From the NCBI GenBank assembly GCA_016939345.1, contig JAFGHG010000142.1, positions 1 through 39,074 on the forward strand: DNA of 39,074 nucleotides. The letters run 5' to 3'. The notes under the pieces were generated by a model, which worked only from the letters and a program-made list of their open reading frames with translations, did no database searches and was not told the DNA's origin. Numbering within the stretch: the first letter of the stretch is position 1; each line of letters opens with the position of its first letter. The position numbers were made by a program, and so were the translations under genes. Of this stretch, positions 1-8,537 are shown in pieces. This stretch comes from Candidatus Omnitrophota bacterium. Its GTDB lineage: Bacteria; Omnitrophota; Gorgyraeia; Duberdicusellales; 4484-171.

Positions 1-234
1 ATCGATAAGTTTAAGGGCCATGTCGAGGATACCGGCTCGGCCGCTGTCCAAATAGCCCTTTTGACTGAAAGGATCAGCTATCTTACAGACCACTTAAAAA
101 AGCACAAAAAAGACTTTCATTCCCGCCGCGGTCTATTGATTTTAGTAGGCAGGCGCAGGCGCCTGATCTCCTATTTAAAGAACAAAGACCCCCAAGGCTA
201 CGGAGAGGTTGCTAAGGAGCTTAATCTTAAATAG
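1..234 (+). CDS. rpsO: 30S ribosomal protein S15, C-terminal part (5' end outside window)
   Basis: Reading frame 1 is open from the first base to TAG at 232-234 and gives 77 residues of ribosomal protein S15. S15 binds 16S rRNA in the small-subunit platform. The segments HVEDTGSAAVQIALLTERI and HSRRGLLILVGRRRRLISYL are the family's conserved helices and rRNA-binding basic stretch. The family is about 89 residues long, so only about a dozen N-terminal residues are missing. The next gene, pnp, begins one base after this stop; rpsO-pnp is a widely conserved bacterial pair, often autoregulated at the RNA level. The promoter and any leader lie outside the window. Confidence 0.96.
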   Translation: MDKFKGHVEDTGSAAVQIALLTERISYLTDHLKKHKKDFHSRRGLLILVGRRRRLISYLKNKDPQGYGEVAKELNLK

Positions 235-235
235 T

Positions 236-2323
236 ATGTCCGCTTCTATTTCTATCACCAATATCGGAAATAGCGAAATTTCTTTTTCCACAGGCCTATG
301 GGCAAAACAAGCTAATGGCAGCGTATGCGTAAGCTGCCAGGATACTTTAGTTCTGGCTACAGTCTGTATGAGTAATGATCCTATTCCGGGAAAGGATTTT
401 TTTCCTTTGACTGTTGAATACCAGGAGAAGACTTACGCCATGGGTAAAATACCCGGCGGTTTTTTTAAGAAAGAAGGAAGGCCAAAAGATAAAGAGATAC
501 TTACCGCTAGATTGATCGATAGACCCATAAGACCACTTTTTCCAGAGGGCATGACCAATGAGGTCCAGTTGGTTGTAATGGTCTTATCAAGTGACGGTAT
601 TAATGATCCTGATGTCTTGGCTATAAATGCTGCCAGCTGTGCCCTTATGATATCCGATATACCCTTTCTTAAGCCGGTAGCTGCAGTTAGGATCTCTAAA
701 TTGGATAAAGATTATATTGTTAATCCCAGCTATGAACAGCGTCAAATTTCTCCTATGGATTTGGTAGTTGTGGGAACAGAAGAAAAGATAATCATGCTCG
801 AGGGAGCCCTTAATGAGGTTGGCGAAACAGATGTCCTTGAGGCCATTAAAGCAGCCCAGCCAAAGATAAAAGAGCTTATAAATGTTCAAAAGAATTTGCA
901 GAAAGAAGTCGGTAAGCCAAAAAAGGAAGTTCCTTTGCTTGAGCTGGATAAAGATCTGCTGAATACTGTAAAGGAAAAGTTTGGAAAGAAAATAGAAGAT
1001 GTCTACGGGCTGGATGATAAAAATGAGCGTAAAGCCGTTATTAAAGAAATAATAAAAACCCTTACAGAAGAACTGGTTACTGATGAATCTGAAATAACTG
1101 AATCTAATATTGCAATGGCAGTTTCAGCCATAGATGAGGAGATTTTACGTAACAACATTTTGACCAAGGGTTTGCGTCCTGATTCCAGGGCTCTTGACGA
1201 GATAAGGCCTATCGAGTGTATGGTAGGGGTTTTGCCTCGGACTCACGGCTCAGCAACATTTCTTAGAGGCCAGACTCAGGCCTTAGCCACAGTCACTTTA
1301 GGCTCAAGTTCTGATGAACAGTTCATCGAAGCCTTGGAGGGTGAGAGCTCTAAGCATTTCATGCTCCATTATAGTTTCCCGCCTTTCAGCGTAGGAGAGG
1401 TAAAAGCAATGCGCGGGCCTTCCCGAAGAGACATCGGTCATGGAGCTTTGGCAGAGAAAGCTCTTTCTCCGGTAATACCTCCCAAAGAAGATTTCCCTTA
1501 TACAATAAGAGTTGTTTCAGAGATTCTGGAATCAAATGGTTCATCTTCAATGGCTTCAGCCTGTGCAGGGTCGTTGTCTCTTATGGATGCAGGCATACCA
1601 ATAACCAGACCAGTTGCCGGTATAGCAATAGGTTTGATCGATAACGGTTCTGAATATAAAATCCTTACAGATATCGCCGGAGGAGAAGATCATCACGGAG
1701 ATATGGATTTTAAGATTGCCGGGACCAGAAACGGCATTACCGCAATACAGCTTGACACAAAGATACATGGTTTAACTTATAAAATTATAGAAGAGACCCT
1801 TAAAATAGCTAAAGATGCCCGCAACAGCATTCTCGATAAGATGAGCCAGGCTATTGATGGCCCCCGCAAATCACTTTCTCAGTATGCACCAAAGATTAAG
1901 TCTTTTGAGGTTGATCCTGAAAAGATCGGAGCTATTATCGGTCCGGGAGGCAAGACAATAAAGAAGATCCAGCGAGATAACAATGTTAACGTTGATATCG
2001 ATGATGAGACCAGCATGGTTTCGGTTTCTGCTGAAACAGATGATGATTTAAACAGGGCAGTTCAGCAGATCATGAATCTGGTTAAGGAGATTGAAGTCGG
2101 AGAAGTCTATGAGGTTAAAGTCGAAAGGATAGTAAATTTCGGCGCGTTTTGTGAGATAGCTCCTGGGAAATCCGGCCTTATTCATGTTTCAGAATTATCG
2201 GACAGCTTTGTCAAAGACGTTAATGATTACTTAAAAATCGGGGATATTCTTCAGGCAAAGGTTATCGGTGTTGATCCTCAAGGAAAAATCCGACTAAGCG
2301 CAAAGCAGGCTAAACCGGCTTAA
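236..2323 (+). CDS. pnp: Polyribonucleotide nucleotidyltransferase (PNPase)
   Basis: Phosphorolytic 3'-5' exoribonuclease of mRNA decay, working as a trimer in the cytoplasm. The 695-residue product has the full family order: first RNase PH domain (about 1-215), helical linker, second RNase PH domain (about 300-530, with RGQTQALATVTLGS and a GGEDHHGDMDFK active-site stretch), KH domain (IGAIIGPGGKTIKKIQ) and C-terminal S1 domain (about 615-690). Length is close to the E. coli enzyme. I chose ATG 236, one base after the rpsO stop. A TTG at 209 is in frame but would overlap rpsO and add residues not typical of the family. An AAGGAG at 214-219 inside rpsO is the only nearby ribosome site, about 16 bases upstream. 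Confidence 0.97.
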   Translation: MSASISITNIGNSEISFSTGLWAKQANGSVCVSCQDTLVLATVCMSNDPIPGKDFFPLTVEYQEKTYAMGKIPGGFFKKEGRPKDKEILTARLIDRPIRPLFPEGMTNEVQLVVMVLSSDGINDPDVLAINAASCALMISDIPFLKPVAAVRISKLDKDYIVNPSYEQRQISPMDLVVVGTEEKIIMLEGALNEVGETDVLEAIKAAQPKIKELINVQKNLQKEVGKPKKEVPLLELDKDLLNTVKEKFGKKIEDVYGLDDKNERKAVIKEIIKTLTEELVTDESEITESNIAMAVSAIDEEILRNNILTKGLRPDSRALDEIRPIECMVGVLPRTHGSATFLRGQTQALATVTLGSSSDEQFIEALEGESSKHFMLHYSFPPFSVGEVKAMRGPSRRDIGHGALAEKALSPVIPPKEDFPYTIRVVSEILESNGSSSMASACAGSLSLMDAGIPITRPVAGIAIGLIDNGSEYKILTDIAGGEDHHGDMDFKIAGTRNGITAIQLDTKIHGLTYKIIEETLKIAKDARNSILDKMSQAIDGPRKSLSQYAPKIKSFEVDPEKIGAIIGPGGKTIKKIQRDNNVNVDIDDETSMVSVSAETDDDLNRAVQQIMNLVKEIEVGEVYEVKVERIVNFGAFCEIAPGKSGLIHVSELSDSFVKDVNDYLKIGDILQAKVIGVDPQGKIRLSAKQAKPA

Positions 2324-2380
2324 AAACCGCTGCTTATTCTGACTTCATAAATAATCAGTGTTTTCGCAAAAAAGTTTAAG

Positions 2381-4609
2381 ATGAAGCATCTTTCATCCTT
2401 TTTAAAGAGTGTTGTTTTTTTCCTTCTGTCTATCCTAATACTTTTAAGCCTTATCTCCTATAACCCCTCAGACATAAAATTTCTTAACTACCCTCCAAAA
2501 GGTTCGATATCTAATTTTGTAGGGATTGTCGGAGCCTACATTGCTTTTGCTCTTTTTTTTATCTTTGGATATGCCGCGTATTTTTTCCCTTTTTGTTTTG
2601 CCTGCCTTGGTTTAAACAAGCTGGAAATGATAAGGTTTTCCGGTCTTGGAAAAAGCCGCATCGTAAACGTCCTGGCCTTTACCTTCTTTATAGTTTTTCT
2701 TTCAGGGTTTATCGGGCTTTTTTTCTCAAGCGATACTGCAACCTTTAAATCTTCCGGGGTGATAGGATTTTTTCTAGGCGGATTTTTTAAGAAATATTTT
2801 GCTTTTAGTTCTTATATCATACTTTTTATACTTATGGCAGCATGCATGGTTGTATTCTTCGGCCTTTTCTTTATAGATTTTGTAAAGGCCTCGCGCAAAA
2901 TGTTCATAAGCATCTTTAACAGGATTAAGGAAAGAAGGCCTAAGGTCGAACCCAAACCAATAGTAAGAGAGCAGGTAAAAAAACGAGAAGGCGTAAAGGA
3001 AAAGATAAAAGAAGCTTTTTCGAAAAAGGAAAAAGTCAAGCCGGAGATAAAGATGTATGCTCCCAAAATAGAACCCCGGGAAAAGAAAGATGCCTTGTCC
3101 AGCGGCTTGGGTGTTGTTACTGCTTCGGCGACAGCTTCCAACAAAGAACAGATTCAGGATAAGATAAAGGATTTAGAAAACCAGCAGACCAAGACTTATG
3201 ATCCCAGAAATTATAAGTTGCCCCATGTATCATTATTAAAGGTGCCGCCCTTTCCTGATGCCCAGGAAACAAAAGAAGACATTGAGGCTAACATAAATAA
3301 CCTGGAAACCACTTTTTCTGATTTTGGAGTTGAGGCAAAAGTTGTAAGCGTACAAAAGGGCCCGGTTGTTACTATGTATGAGGTTTCTCCTCAATCTGGA
3401 ACAAAAATACAAAGGATATCTTCTTTAGCCGATGATATTGCTTTGGCCATGAAGTCGGCAAATGTAAGAATAGTCGCTCCTATACCAGGAAGAGGTACAA
3501 TAGGTGTGGAAATACCTAATTTAAAAAAACATCTTGTTTTTTTAAGAGAAGTCATTGAAGAAAAGATATTCAATCAGGCTTCTTCAAAGCTTACAATAGC
3601 GATAGGAAAGGATGTTTCAGGAAATCCTATCATAGCTAAATTGGATGATATGCCTCATCTTTTGATTGCCGGGGCAACCGGAGCCGGAAAAACAGTCTGC
3701 GTTAATTCTATAATATCTTCTATTCTTTTTAAGGCCAAGCCCGATGAGGTAAAATTCATCATGGTCGATCCTAAGATGGTCGAGCTGGCTTCATTTTCAG
3801 GCATACCCCATCTGATACATCCTATAATCTCTGAGGCAAAAAAAGCTTTTTTCGCTTTGAACTGGGCAGTTGAAGAGATGGAGAGAAGATACAGGATGCT
3901 AGCAGATTCTGGATCTCGCAATATAGATGTTTACAATAAGTCGAACCAAAAACTTCCTTACATTATAATAGTAGTTGATGAATTAGCAGACCTTATGATT
4001 GTAGCCAGGGAGAGTATAGAGACTGCCATACAAAGGCTGGCTCAGCTTTCCCGGGCAGTGGGAATACATCTGATTTTAGCTACTCAAAGGCCTTCTGTTG
4101 ATGTAATTACCGGGGTAATAAAAGCTAATTTTCCTGCCCGCATATCCTTTAAGGTTTCCTCAAAAGTTGATTCCCGTACAGTACTTGATATGATGGGGGC
4201 TGAGAAGCTTATCGGAAAAGGAGACCTTTTGTTTTTAAAGCCTGGAGCCATAAAGCTTATCCGGGCCCAAGGGTCATTCATAGACGACAGCGATATAGAA
4301 GTTTTGACTGATTTTATCCGAAAACAAGGCCGGCCGGTTTATGAAGAGGCTATTGTTGAAGGAGAAAAGAAACAAGCTTTAGACTTAGGAAGTGATGATT
4401 TATTTGAGGAAGCAGTAAAGATAGTTTTACGCACTAATCAGGCTTCGGCCTCTTTGTTGCAGCGCAGGCTAAGAGTTGGTTACACCAGGGCAGCCCGATT
4501 GCTTGATCTTATGGAGCAGGAAGGCATAGTAGGACCTTTTCGCGGAAGCAAAGCCCGCGAAATAATAGTAGATCCGGAAGTTTTTCTTGTTGAGAAAGGC
4601 TGGTCTTGA
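2381..4609 (+). CDS. ftsK: DNA translocase FtsK/SpoIIIE
   Basis: Septum-anchored ATP-driven DNA pump that clears the chromosome terminus during division. The 742-residue protein has four hydrophobic segments in the first 170 residues, a charged linker (about 180-290) rich in Lys and Glu, and the alpha/beta motor. Walker A is GATGAGKT with the lysine at 437, and Walker B is IIIVVDELADLM. At the C terminus a winged-helix gamma domain (RLRVGYTRAARLLDLMEQEG) would read the polar KOPS-type DNA sites. The linker is short compared with E. coli FtsK, as in many bacteria. The stop TGA overlaps the next start by one base (TGATG), so the two genes are probably translationally coupled. No clear Shine-Dalgarno precedes ATG 2381. 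Confidence 0.96.
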   Translation: MKHLSSFLKSVVFFLLSILILLSLISYNPSDIKFLNYPPKGSISNFVGIVGAYIAFALFFIFGYAAYFFPFCFACLGLNKLEMIRFSGLGKSRIVNVLAFTFFIVFLSGFIGLFFSSDTATFKSSGVIGFFLGGFFKKYFAFSSYIILFILMAACMVVFFGLFFIDFVKASRKMFISIFNRIKERRPKVEPKPIVREQVKKREGVKEKIKEAFSKKEKVKPEIKMYAPKIEPREKKDALSSGLGVVTASATASNKEQIQDKIKDLENQQTKTYDPRNYKLPHVSLLKVPPFPDAQETKEDIEANINNLETTFSDFGVEAKVVSVQKGPVVTMYEVSPQSGTKIQRISSLADDIALAMKSANVRIVAPIPGRGTIGVEIPNLKKHLVFLREVIEEKIFNQASSKLTIAIGKDVSGNPIIAKLDDMPHLLIAGATGAGKTVCVNSIISSILFKAKPDEVKFIMVDPKMVELASFSGIPHLIHPIISEAKKAFFALNWAVEEMERRYRMLADSGSRNIDVYNKSNQKLPYIIIVVDELADLMIVARESIETAIQRLAQLSRAVGIHLILATQRPSVDVITGVIKANFPARISFKVSSKVDSRTVLDMMGAEKLIGKGDLLFLKPGAIKLIRAQGSFIDDSDIEVLTDFIRKQGRPVYEEAIVEGEKKQALDLGSDDLFEEAVKIVLRTNQASASLLQRRLRVGYTRAARLLDLMEQEGIVGPFRGSKAREIIVDPEVFLVEKGWS

Positions 4610-5424
4610 TGCAGGAAATTTGCCGAAAGCTACGCCAGAAACGTAAAGAATTAGGTTACTCCATAGAACATGTGGTGGAAAAGACCAAACTGCACCCTTC
4701 AGTGATAAAGGACATTGAAGACTGTAACTTTGAAAATATAAGCAGTACATACTTAAAAGGGTTTATAAAGATTTATGCTTCATTTTTAGAGGTTGACACA
4801 AACCAGTCTGTAGAGGATCCGGAACTTGTTAAGCCGGATGTAAAAAAAATTTTTCAGCAGAAAACCTTACCGCAAAAGGAAAACATACAAAAAGATGTTC
4901 ATCAAAAAACATCTGCCCCCCAGAAAAGAAAGCCAAGGCCGGATTTAGCCAAGATAATCGTCGAAAGATTAAAGAAGATATCGCCAGAAGTTCGTAAAAA
5001 AATAGCTAAGGTTTTGATAGCCTTGCTGGTTGCCTGGTTGGTCTTTTCTTTAGGCAGGCTGGTTATTACAAAAGTCAAAAGTTTTTTTGCCAACAAGCCA
5101 AAAGCCGAGAAGACCAAAGAAACTGTTAATGATGAAAGGAGTATGGTTGATATCGAGCAGGGTCAGGAGATAACCGCATCTATTACAGCCAAAAAGAAAT
5201 GCTTTTTAAGGGTAACCGTAGACGGCAAGCTTTTATTTGAGGGGGTGCTTAATAACGGAGCCGTAGAAAGCTGGAAAGGCGTAAAAGAAATAGAATTTAA
5301 GATAAGCGACGGCTCTGCCGTTTATCTTGAAGTCAACGGAAAATCTATTCCTACCCTTTCTTCTATCCGAAAACCCATAAAGAGCCTTAAAATAACCCCA
5401 TCCGGAATATCCATCGATAAATAA
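4609..5424 (+). CDS. RodZ-like helix-turn-helix, single-pass membrane protein
   Basis: The 271-residue product has an N-terminal helix-turn-helix of the Xre/HTH_25 type (about residues 1-65, with SIEHVVEKTKLHPSVIKDIE and a GFIKIYASFL helix). A Lys/Pro/Gln-rich linker follows, then one transmembrane segment (about 140-160, VLIALLVAWLVFSLG) and a periplasmic beta-rich C-terminal domain resembling DUF4115. This is the architecture of RodZ, which links MreB to the cell wall machinery and shapes rod cells; the DNA-binding fold is used there for protein contact. The start ATG 4609 overlaps the ftsK stop. A TTG three bases earlier is possible. The RodZ role is inferred from architecture; the sequence match is only partial, so no symbol is given. 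Confidence 0.85.
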   Translation: MQEICRKLRQKRKELGYSIEHVVEKTKLHPSVIKDIEDCNFENISSTYLKGFIKIYASFLEVDTNQSVEDPELVKPDVKKIFQQKTLPQKENIQKDVHQKTSAPQKRKPRPDLAKIIVERLKKISPEVRKKIAKVLIALLVAWLVFSLGRLVITKVKSFFANKPKAEKTKETVNDERSMVDIEQGQEITASITAKKKCFLRVTVDGKLLFEGVLNNGAVESWKGVKEIEFKISDGSAVYLEVNGKSIPTLSSIRKPIKSLKITPSGISIDK

Positions 5425-5436
5425 TATAATTAATAA

Positions 5437-5493
5437 GTCCGAAACCCGAATATCGAATTCCGAAGCAATTCTTAAATGACCAAAATTCAAATG
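5437..5493. repeat. AT-rich intergenic repeat reaching the rimO start
   Basis: Low-complexity stretch of GAAA, CCGAA, ATTCGAA and AAATTCAAAT words filling the gap between the RodZ-like gene and rimO. A related, TTCGAA-rich stretch lies at 35331-35366. The repeat runs to the ATG at 5491, so it may supply the region where a ribosome site would normally be. Similarity between the copies was judged by eye. Confidence 0.5.
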
Positions 5494-6738
5494 GCTAAGA
5501 AGACTTTCTCAATAATATCTCTGGGTTGTTTTAGAAACACCTATGATTCAGAGGTGATCATCAAGCGCTTTCAGAATAAAGGCTACAGGTATGTTTGCGA
5601 AGCTTCTCAAGCTCTGGATTTGATGATAATTAATACCTGTGGTTTTATTGAGGAGGCTAAGAAGGAGTCATTAACGCTTATTAGAGAGGCGTTATCTTTA
5701 AAGAGGAAGGGCAGGATAAAAAGAATTCTTGTTTCTGGATGTCTTTCCCAGCGTTACAGGAATGAGCTGAGAAAATCTTTGCCCCAGGTTGACGAGTTCA
5801 AAGGAGTAGAAGAATTTGAAATAGGATTTGAAAGCGGCTTGAAACTTACGACCAAAAACAGCGCTTTTGTAAAAATCTCTGAAGGTTGCATTAATTGCTG
5901 CAGTTTTTGCGCAATACCTTTGATAAAAGGAAGCCTAAAAAGCAGACCATCAAAGGATATTATCAGGGAGGTTAGATTTTTAAATGATAGGGGTGTTAAA
6001 GAGATAAATATAATCGGTCAGGATATTACCAGCTGGGGAAAAGACCTTGGTAAAAGCAGGGGGTTTAGCCGGCTTCTTGCCTCAATTGAGGAGGCCGCAG
6101 ATAAAGTTTCCTGGATAAGGCTTATTTATACTCATCCTAAGCATTTTAGCAGCGAGTTGATAGAAATGATAGGTAAAAGCGCTAAAATCTGCAATTATAT
6201 TGATTTGCCAATACAGCATATAAATGATAAAATTTTAAAGTCAATGAACCGCGGGATTTCCAGCGATAAGCTTATATCTTTGATAAAAAAAATAAGAAAG
6301 ACCATTCCCAAAGTCGCACTAAGGTCCTCGATAATCGTTGGTTTTCCCGGAGAAAACAATAAAGACTTTCAAGAATTAAAAGATTTTCTTAAATTTATCA
6401 AATTCGAGCGTCTCGGAGTATTTGTCTATTCCCGGGAAGAAGGCACCAGGGCTTATGATTTTGTTCCTCAGGTACACCCGGCAACAAAGAAAAAACGCCA
6501 ACGTTTATTAATGGAACAGCAAAAAGATATAGTTGCAGAGTTTAATAAAGGATTGCTTGATAAAAAAATATCCGTTTTGATTGAAGAAAGGCAAAACAGC
6601 ACTTTTATCGGCCGCAGCGAATATGATGCTCCGGAGGTAGATGGGCAGGTCTTTGTTAAGAGAAAAGGATTAAAAATCGGCCATATTTACCAGCTGAAAA
6701 TCACTGATTATTTTGGTTATGACCTTATAGCCGAATAA
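5491..6738 (+). CDS. rimO: Ribosomal protein S12 methylthiotransferase RimO
   Basis: Radical-SAM enzyme that adds a methylthio group to the conserved aspartate of ribosomal protein S12. Three Cys of the N-terminal UPF0004 domain sit in SLGC, NTCGFIEEA and VSGC and hold one iron-sulfur cluster. The radical-SAM C-x3-C-x2-C is in SEGCINCCSFCAIP. A C-terminal TRAM domain covers about residues 350-415. The SLGCFRNTYDSE start matches RimO better than MiaB. The spacer between the first domain and the radical-SAM core is shorter than usual. Two starts are possible, 5476 and 5491, neither with a ribosome site. I prefer 5491 (MAKKTFSIISLGC, 415 residues) because the 15 extra bases look like the flanking intergenic repeat. 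Confidence 0.93.
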   Translation: MAKKTFSIISLGCFRNTYDSEVIIKRFQNKGYRYVCEASQALDLMIINTCGFIEEAKKESLTLIREALSLKRKGRIKRILVSGCLSQRYRNELRKSLPQVDEFKGVEEFEIGFESGLKLTTKNSAFVKISEGCINCCSFCAIPLIKGSLKSRPSKDIIREVRFLNDRGVKEINIIGQDITSWGKDLGKSRGFSRLLASIEEAADKVSWIRLIYTHPKHFSSELIEMIGKSAKICNYIDLPIQHINDKILKSMNRGISSDKLISLIKKIRKTIPKVALRSSIIVGFPGENNKDFQELKDFLKFIKFERLGVFVYSREEGTRAYDFVPQVHPATKKKRQRLLMEQQKDIVAEFNKGLLDKKISVLIEERQNSTFIGRSEYDAPEVDGQVFVKRKGLKIGHIYQLKITDYFGYDLIAE

Positions 6739-6751
6739 AAATAGTTACTCG

Positions 6752-6830
6752 TATATAGCATCTAGTTTCTAGTCAAGTTATTGATTTAAGAAAAAACAAT
6801 ATGCCAGTTGCTGGCAACTAGATACTTTAT
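6752..6830. repeat. Palindromic intergenic repeat before pgsA
   Basis: The gap holds an inverted repeat, ATCTAGTT (6760-6767) against AACTAGAT (6816-6823), and inside it a perfect small palindrome AGTTGC-TG-GCAACT (6806-6819). The word GTATCTAGT recurs at 24037-24045 upstream of cimA. This looks like a small dispersed element rather than a terminator, since no T-run follows. Family membership is tentative. Confidence 0.45.
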
Positions 6831-6831
6831 T

Positions 6832-7398
6832 ATGAATACGCCAAATAAAATCACCCTTCTGCGGATAATCCTGTCTTTTTTTTGTATCGGCTTCATATTA
6901 GCCGATGATTATGCTTCTTTGATAACTGCTTTTATACTTTTCATTGTAGCCTCTTTGACCGATATTCTTGACGGTTTCCTAGCCAGGAAGAAAAATCTCA
7001 CGTCTGACCTGGGGAAACTTTTGGACCCGATAGCTGATAAAATACTTATTATCGGAGTGCTTTGCGCTTTTCTTCAGCTAGGAATTATCGATGCCTGGAT
7101 AGTAAGTCTTATAATGCTCAGAGAGTTTATAATAACCGGTTTAAGGCTTTACGGTTTGAATAGAGGAGTGGTGCTTGAGGCTAAGAGGTTTGGCAAGCAC
7201 AAGACATTATCCCAGGTCACAGGTATTTTTATTATTTTTTTGACTTTAATCTTGATTCATATCTTACCAGGTAACAAATTTTTATTATTTCTAAAGGATA
7301 GTTTTATACCTTTGATGATGTGGTATATTGTAGTCATAACCCTTTCATCAGGCGTATATTATTTCTGGGTTAACAGGAGAGCAATACGAACTTTTTGA
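6832..7398 (+). CDS. pgsA: CDP-diacylglycerol--glycerol-3-phosphate 3-phosphatidyltransferase
   Basis: Integral inner-membrane enzyme making phosphatidylglycerol phosphate from CDP-diacylglycerol and glycerol-3-phosphate, the committed step to phosphatidylglycerol. The 188-residue protein carries the CDP-alcohol phosphatidyltransferase signature D-x2-DG-x2-AR-x8-G-x3-D-x3-D, seen in DILDGFLARKK...LGKLLDPIAD. It also has about five hydrophobic segments and the usual family length. ATG 6832 (MNTPNKITLLR) matches the normal family N terminus; an upstream TTG at 6808 lies inside the palindromic repeat and is rejected. The next gene on the same strand is pgpA, which removes the phosphate from the product, so the two act in succession. 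Confidence 0.94.
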   Translation: MNTPNKITLLRIILSFFCIGFILADDYASLITAFILFIVASLTDILDGFLARKKNLTSDLGKLLDPIADKILIIGVLCAFLQLGIIDAWIVSLIMLREFIITGLRLYGLNRGVVLEAKRFGKHKTLSQVTGIFIIFLTLILIHILPGNKFLLFLKDSFIPLMMWYIVVITLSSGVYYFWVNRRAIRTF

Positions 7399-7429
7399 AT
7401 AATAGTCAAACAGTAAAAAGTTTAGGTTT

Positions 7430-7505
7430 AGCAGTGGGATTGGGTAGTGAGTGTTTTAACTAACTACCCACTGCCAACTACCTAACTCACAACTCGAATC
7501 TAACC
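7430..7505. repeat. Dispersed palindromic repeat, copy 1 (copy 2 at 21061-21190)
   Basis: The gap before pgpA is a hairpin-forming stretch with TGGGTAGT pairing ACTACCCA. Its right part, 7474-7494, is a 21-base word (CCAACTACC...CACAACT) found unchanged at 21145-21165 between apgM and cstA. Both copies sit between genes and are followed by CTAACC-type words. It is most likely a non-coding interspersed repeat. Confidence 0.65.
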
Positions 7506-7537
7506 CAAATACAATCTGTAACCAGAAAAGGGGATTC

Positions 7538-8011
7538 ATGAAAAAATTATCAAAGAAAGACACGATAGTCGTTTTGATTAGTACTTTGTTTGGGGTGGGT
7601 TATACGCCGCTGTGCCCGGGAACCGCATCCTGCGTTGTGGCTGTTGCTTTATTTATATTGATCAAAAGCAGAATAGTTTTCTTTTTCGTCACCCTTGCCA
7701 GCACCATTATTGCTTTTTTAATCTGCACCAGGGCCGAGAAGATATTTGCTGAAAAAGACAGTAAAAAAATAGTCATCGACGACTTTTCAGGTATGCTTAT
7801 AACCTATCTTTTCCTGCCCAAAGATATAAACATTCTTTTTATACCCGCCGGGTTTTTTCTTTTCCGTATGCTTGATATGCTTAAAATACCTCCTGCTGAT
7901 AAGATCGAAAGCCTGCCCGGAGCAAAGGGTATTGTCGGAGATGATGTGGCAGCAGGTATTTATTCGCTGTTAGTTATTCAGGCAGTAAGGTTTATTTTTC
8001 CAATAGTCTGA
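7538..8011 (+). CDS. pgpA: Phosphatidylglycerophosphatase A
   Basis: Membrane phosphatase that removes the terminal phosphate from phosphatidylglycerol phosphate. The 157-residue product shows the PgpA family hallmarks: an N-terminal PLCPGTASC (usual form P-x-APGT-x-GS), IVIDDFSGML in the middle (usual form DE-x-VG) and a C-terminal GIVGDDVAAGIY (GxxxDDxxAG). Hydrophobic helices lie between. It starts at ATG 7538 with GGGG nine bases upstream. It follows pgsA after a 139-base gap filled by a dispersed repeat. Its last 34 bases overlap the convergent thpR gene. Confidence 0.93.
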   Translation: MKKLSKKDTIVVLISTLFGVGYTPLCPGTASCVVAVALFILIKSRIVFFFVTLASTIIAFLICTRAEKIFAEKDSKKIVIDDFSGMLITYLFLPKDINILFIPAGFFLFRMLDMLKIPPADKIESLPGAKGIVGDDVAAGIYSLLVIQAVRFIFPIV

Positions 8012-8526
8012 TACACCGGCCCTTTTGGGGTAAGAGTGCTTTTTTTAAGCACAATGTCTTTGACCGTAAAAATATCACTTATTCTTATGCCTTCTAATTT
8101 TTCTATAAGCTTATCCAGATTCTTTGCTGATTTAATCCTTGCCAGGGTAATATGAGCTTTAAATTTGGCCTCTACCGGAAATCCTAAAGCTTTAAGCCCT
8201 TCTTCCAGTTCAAAAGCCATATTTTTAAGAAGTTCTTCTTCCGTGGTGCTGAAGAATAAGACCTTCGGCCGGCGTTGGTTGGGGAAAAAACCGGCATCTT
8301 TGAGGTAAACATCAAAAGCCTTGAACTTTTTGGCTGTTTTGGCTATAGCCTCTAAAATTGGCTGGACTTTTCCTTCTTGGATATCGCCTAAAAATTTTAA
8401 GGTCATATGCAGGTTATCTGCCTGTACCCATTTGCAATCCAGCTGACAGGGCTTTAAGTCTTCTATCAGCTGAGATATTTTATCCTTAATATATGAGGGC
8501 AGTTCTATGGCAATAAAAGCTCTCAT
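7978..8526 (-). CDS. thpR: RNA 2',3'-cyclic phosphodiesterase (2'-5' RNA ligase family)
   Basis: Member of the 2H phosphoesterase superfamily, 182 residues, the usual size. The two catalytic H-x-T-x motifs are HMTLKFLG (around residue 41) and HITLARI (around residue 125), set in the duplicated alpha/beta fold. The N terminus MRAFIAIELP is typical. The bacterial enzyme opens 2',3'-cyclic phosphate RNA ends in vitro; its cellular role is not settled. It is the last gene of the leftward uvrD/pncC/thpR group, but a 127-bp palindrome separates it from pncC. Its 3' end overlaps the end of pgpA by 34 bases. Confidence 0.92.
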   Translation of the reverse strand: MRAFIAIELPSYIKDKISQLIEDLKPCQLDCKWVQADNLHMTLKFLGDIQEGKVQPILEAIAKTAKKFKAFDVYLKDAGFFPNQRRPKVLFFSTTEEELLKNMAFELEEGLKALGFPVEAKFKAHITLARIKSAKNLDKLIEKLEGIRISDIFTVKDIVLKKSTLTPKGPVYQTIGKINLTA

Positions 8527-8537
8527 TATCTGATTAT

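Noticed and set aside
4469..4750. Minus-strand ORF across the ftsK/RodZ-like junction
   Set aside because: Both plus-strand genes are well supported here and the antisense product has no recognisable feature.
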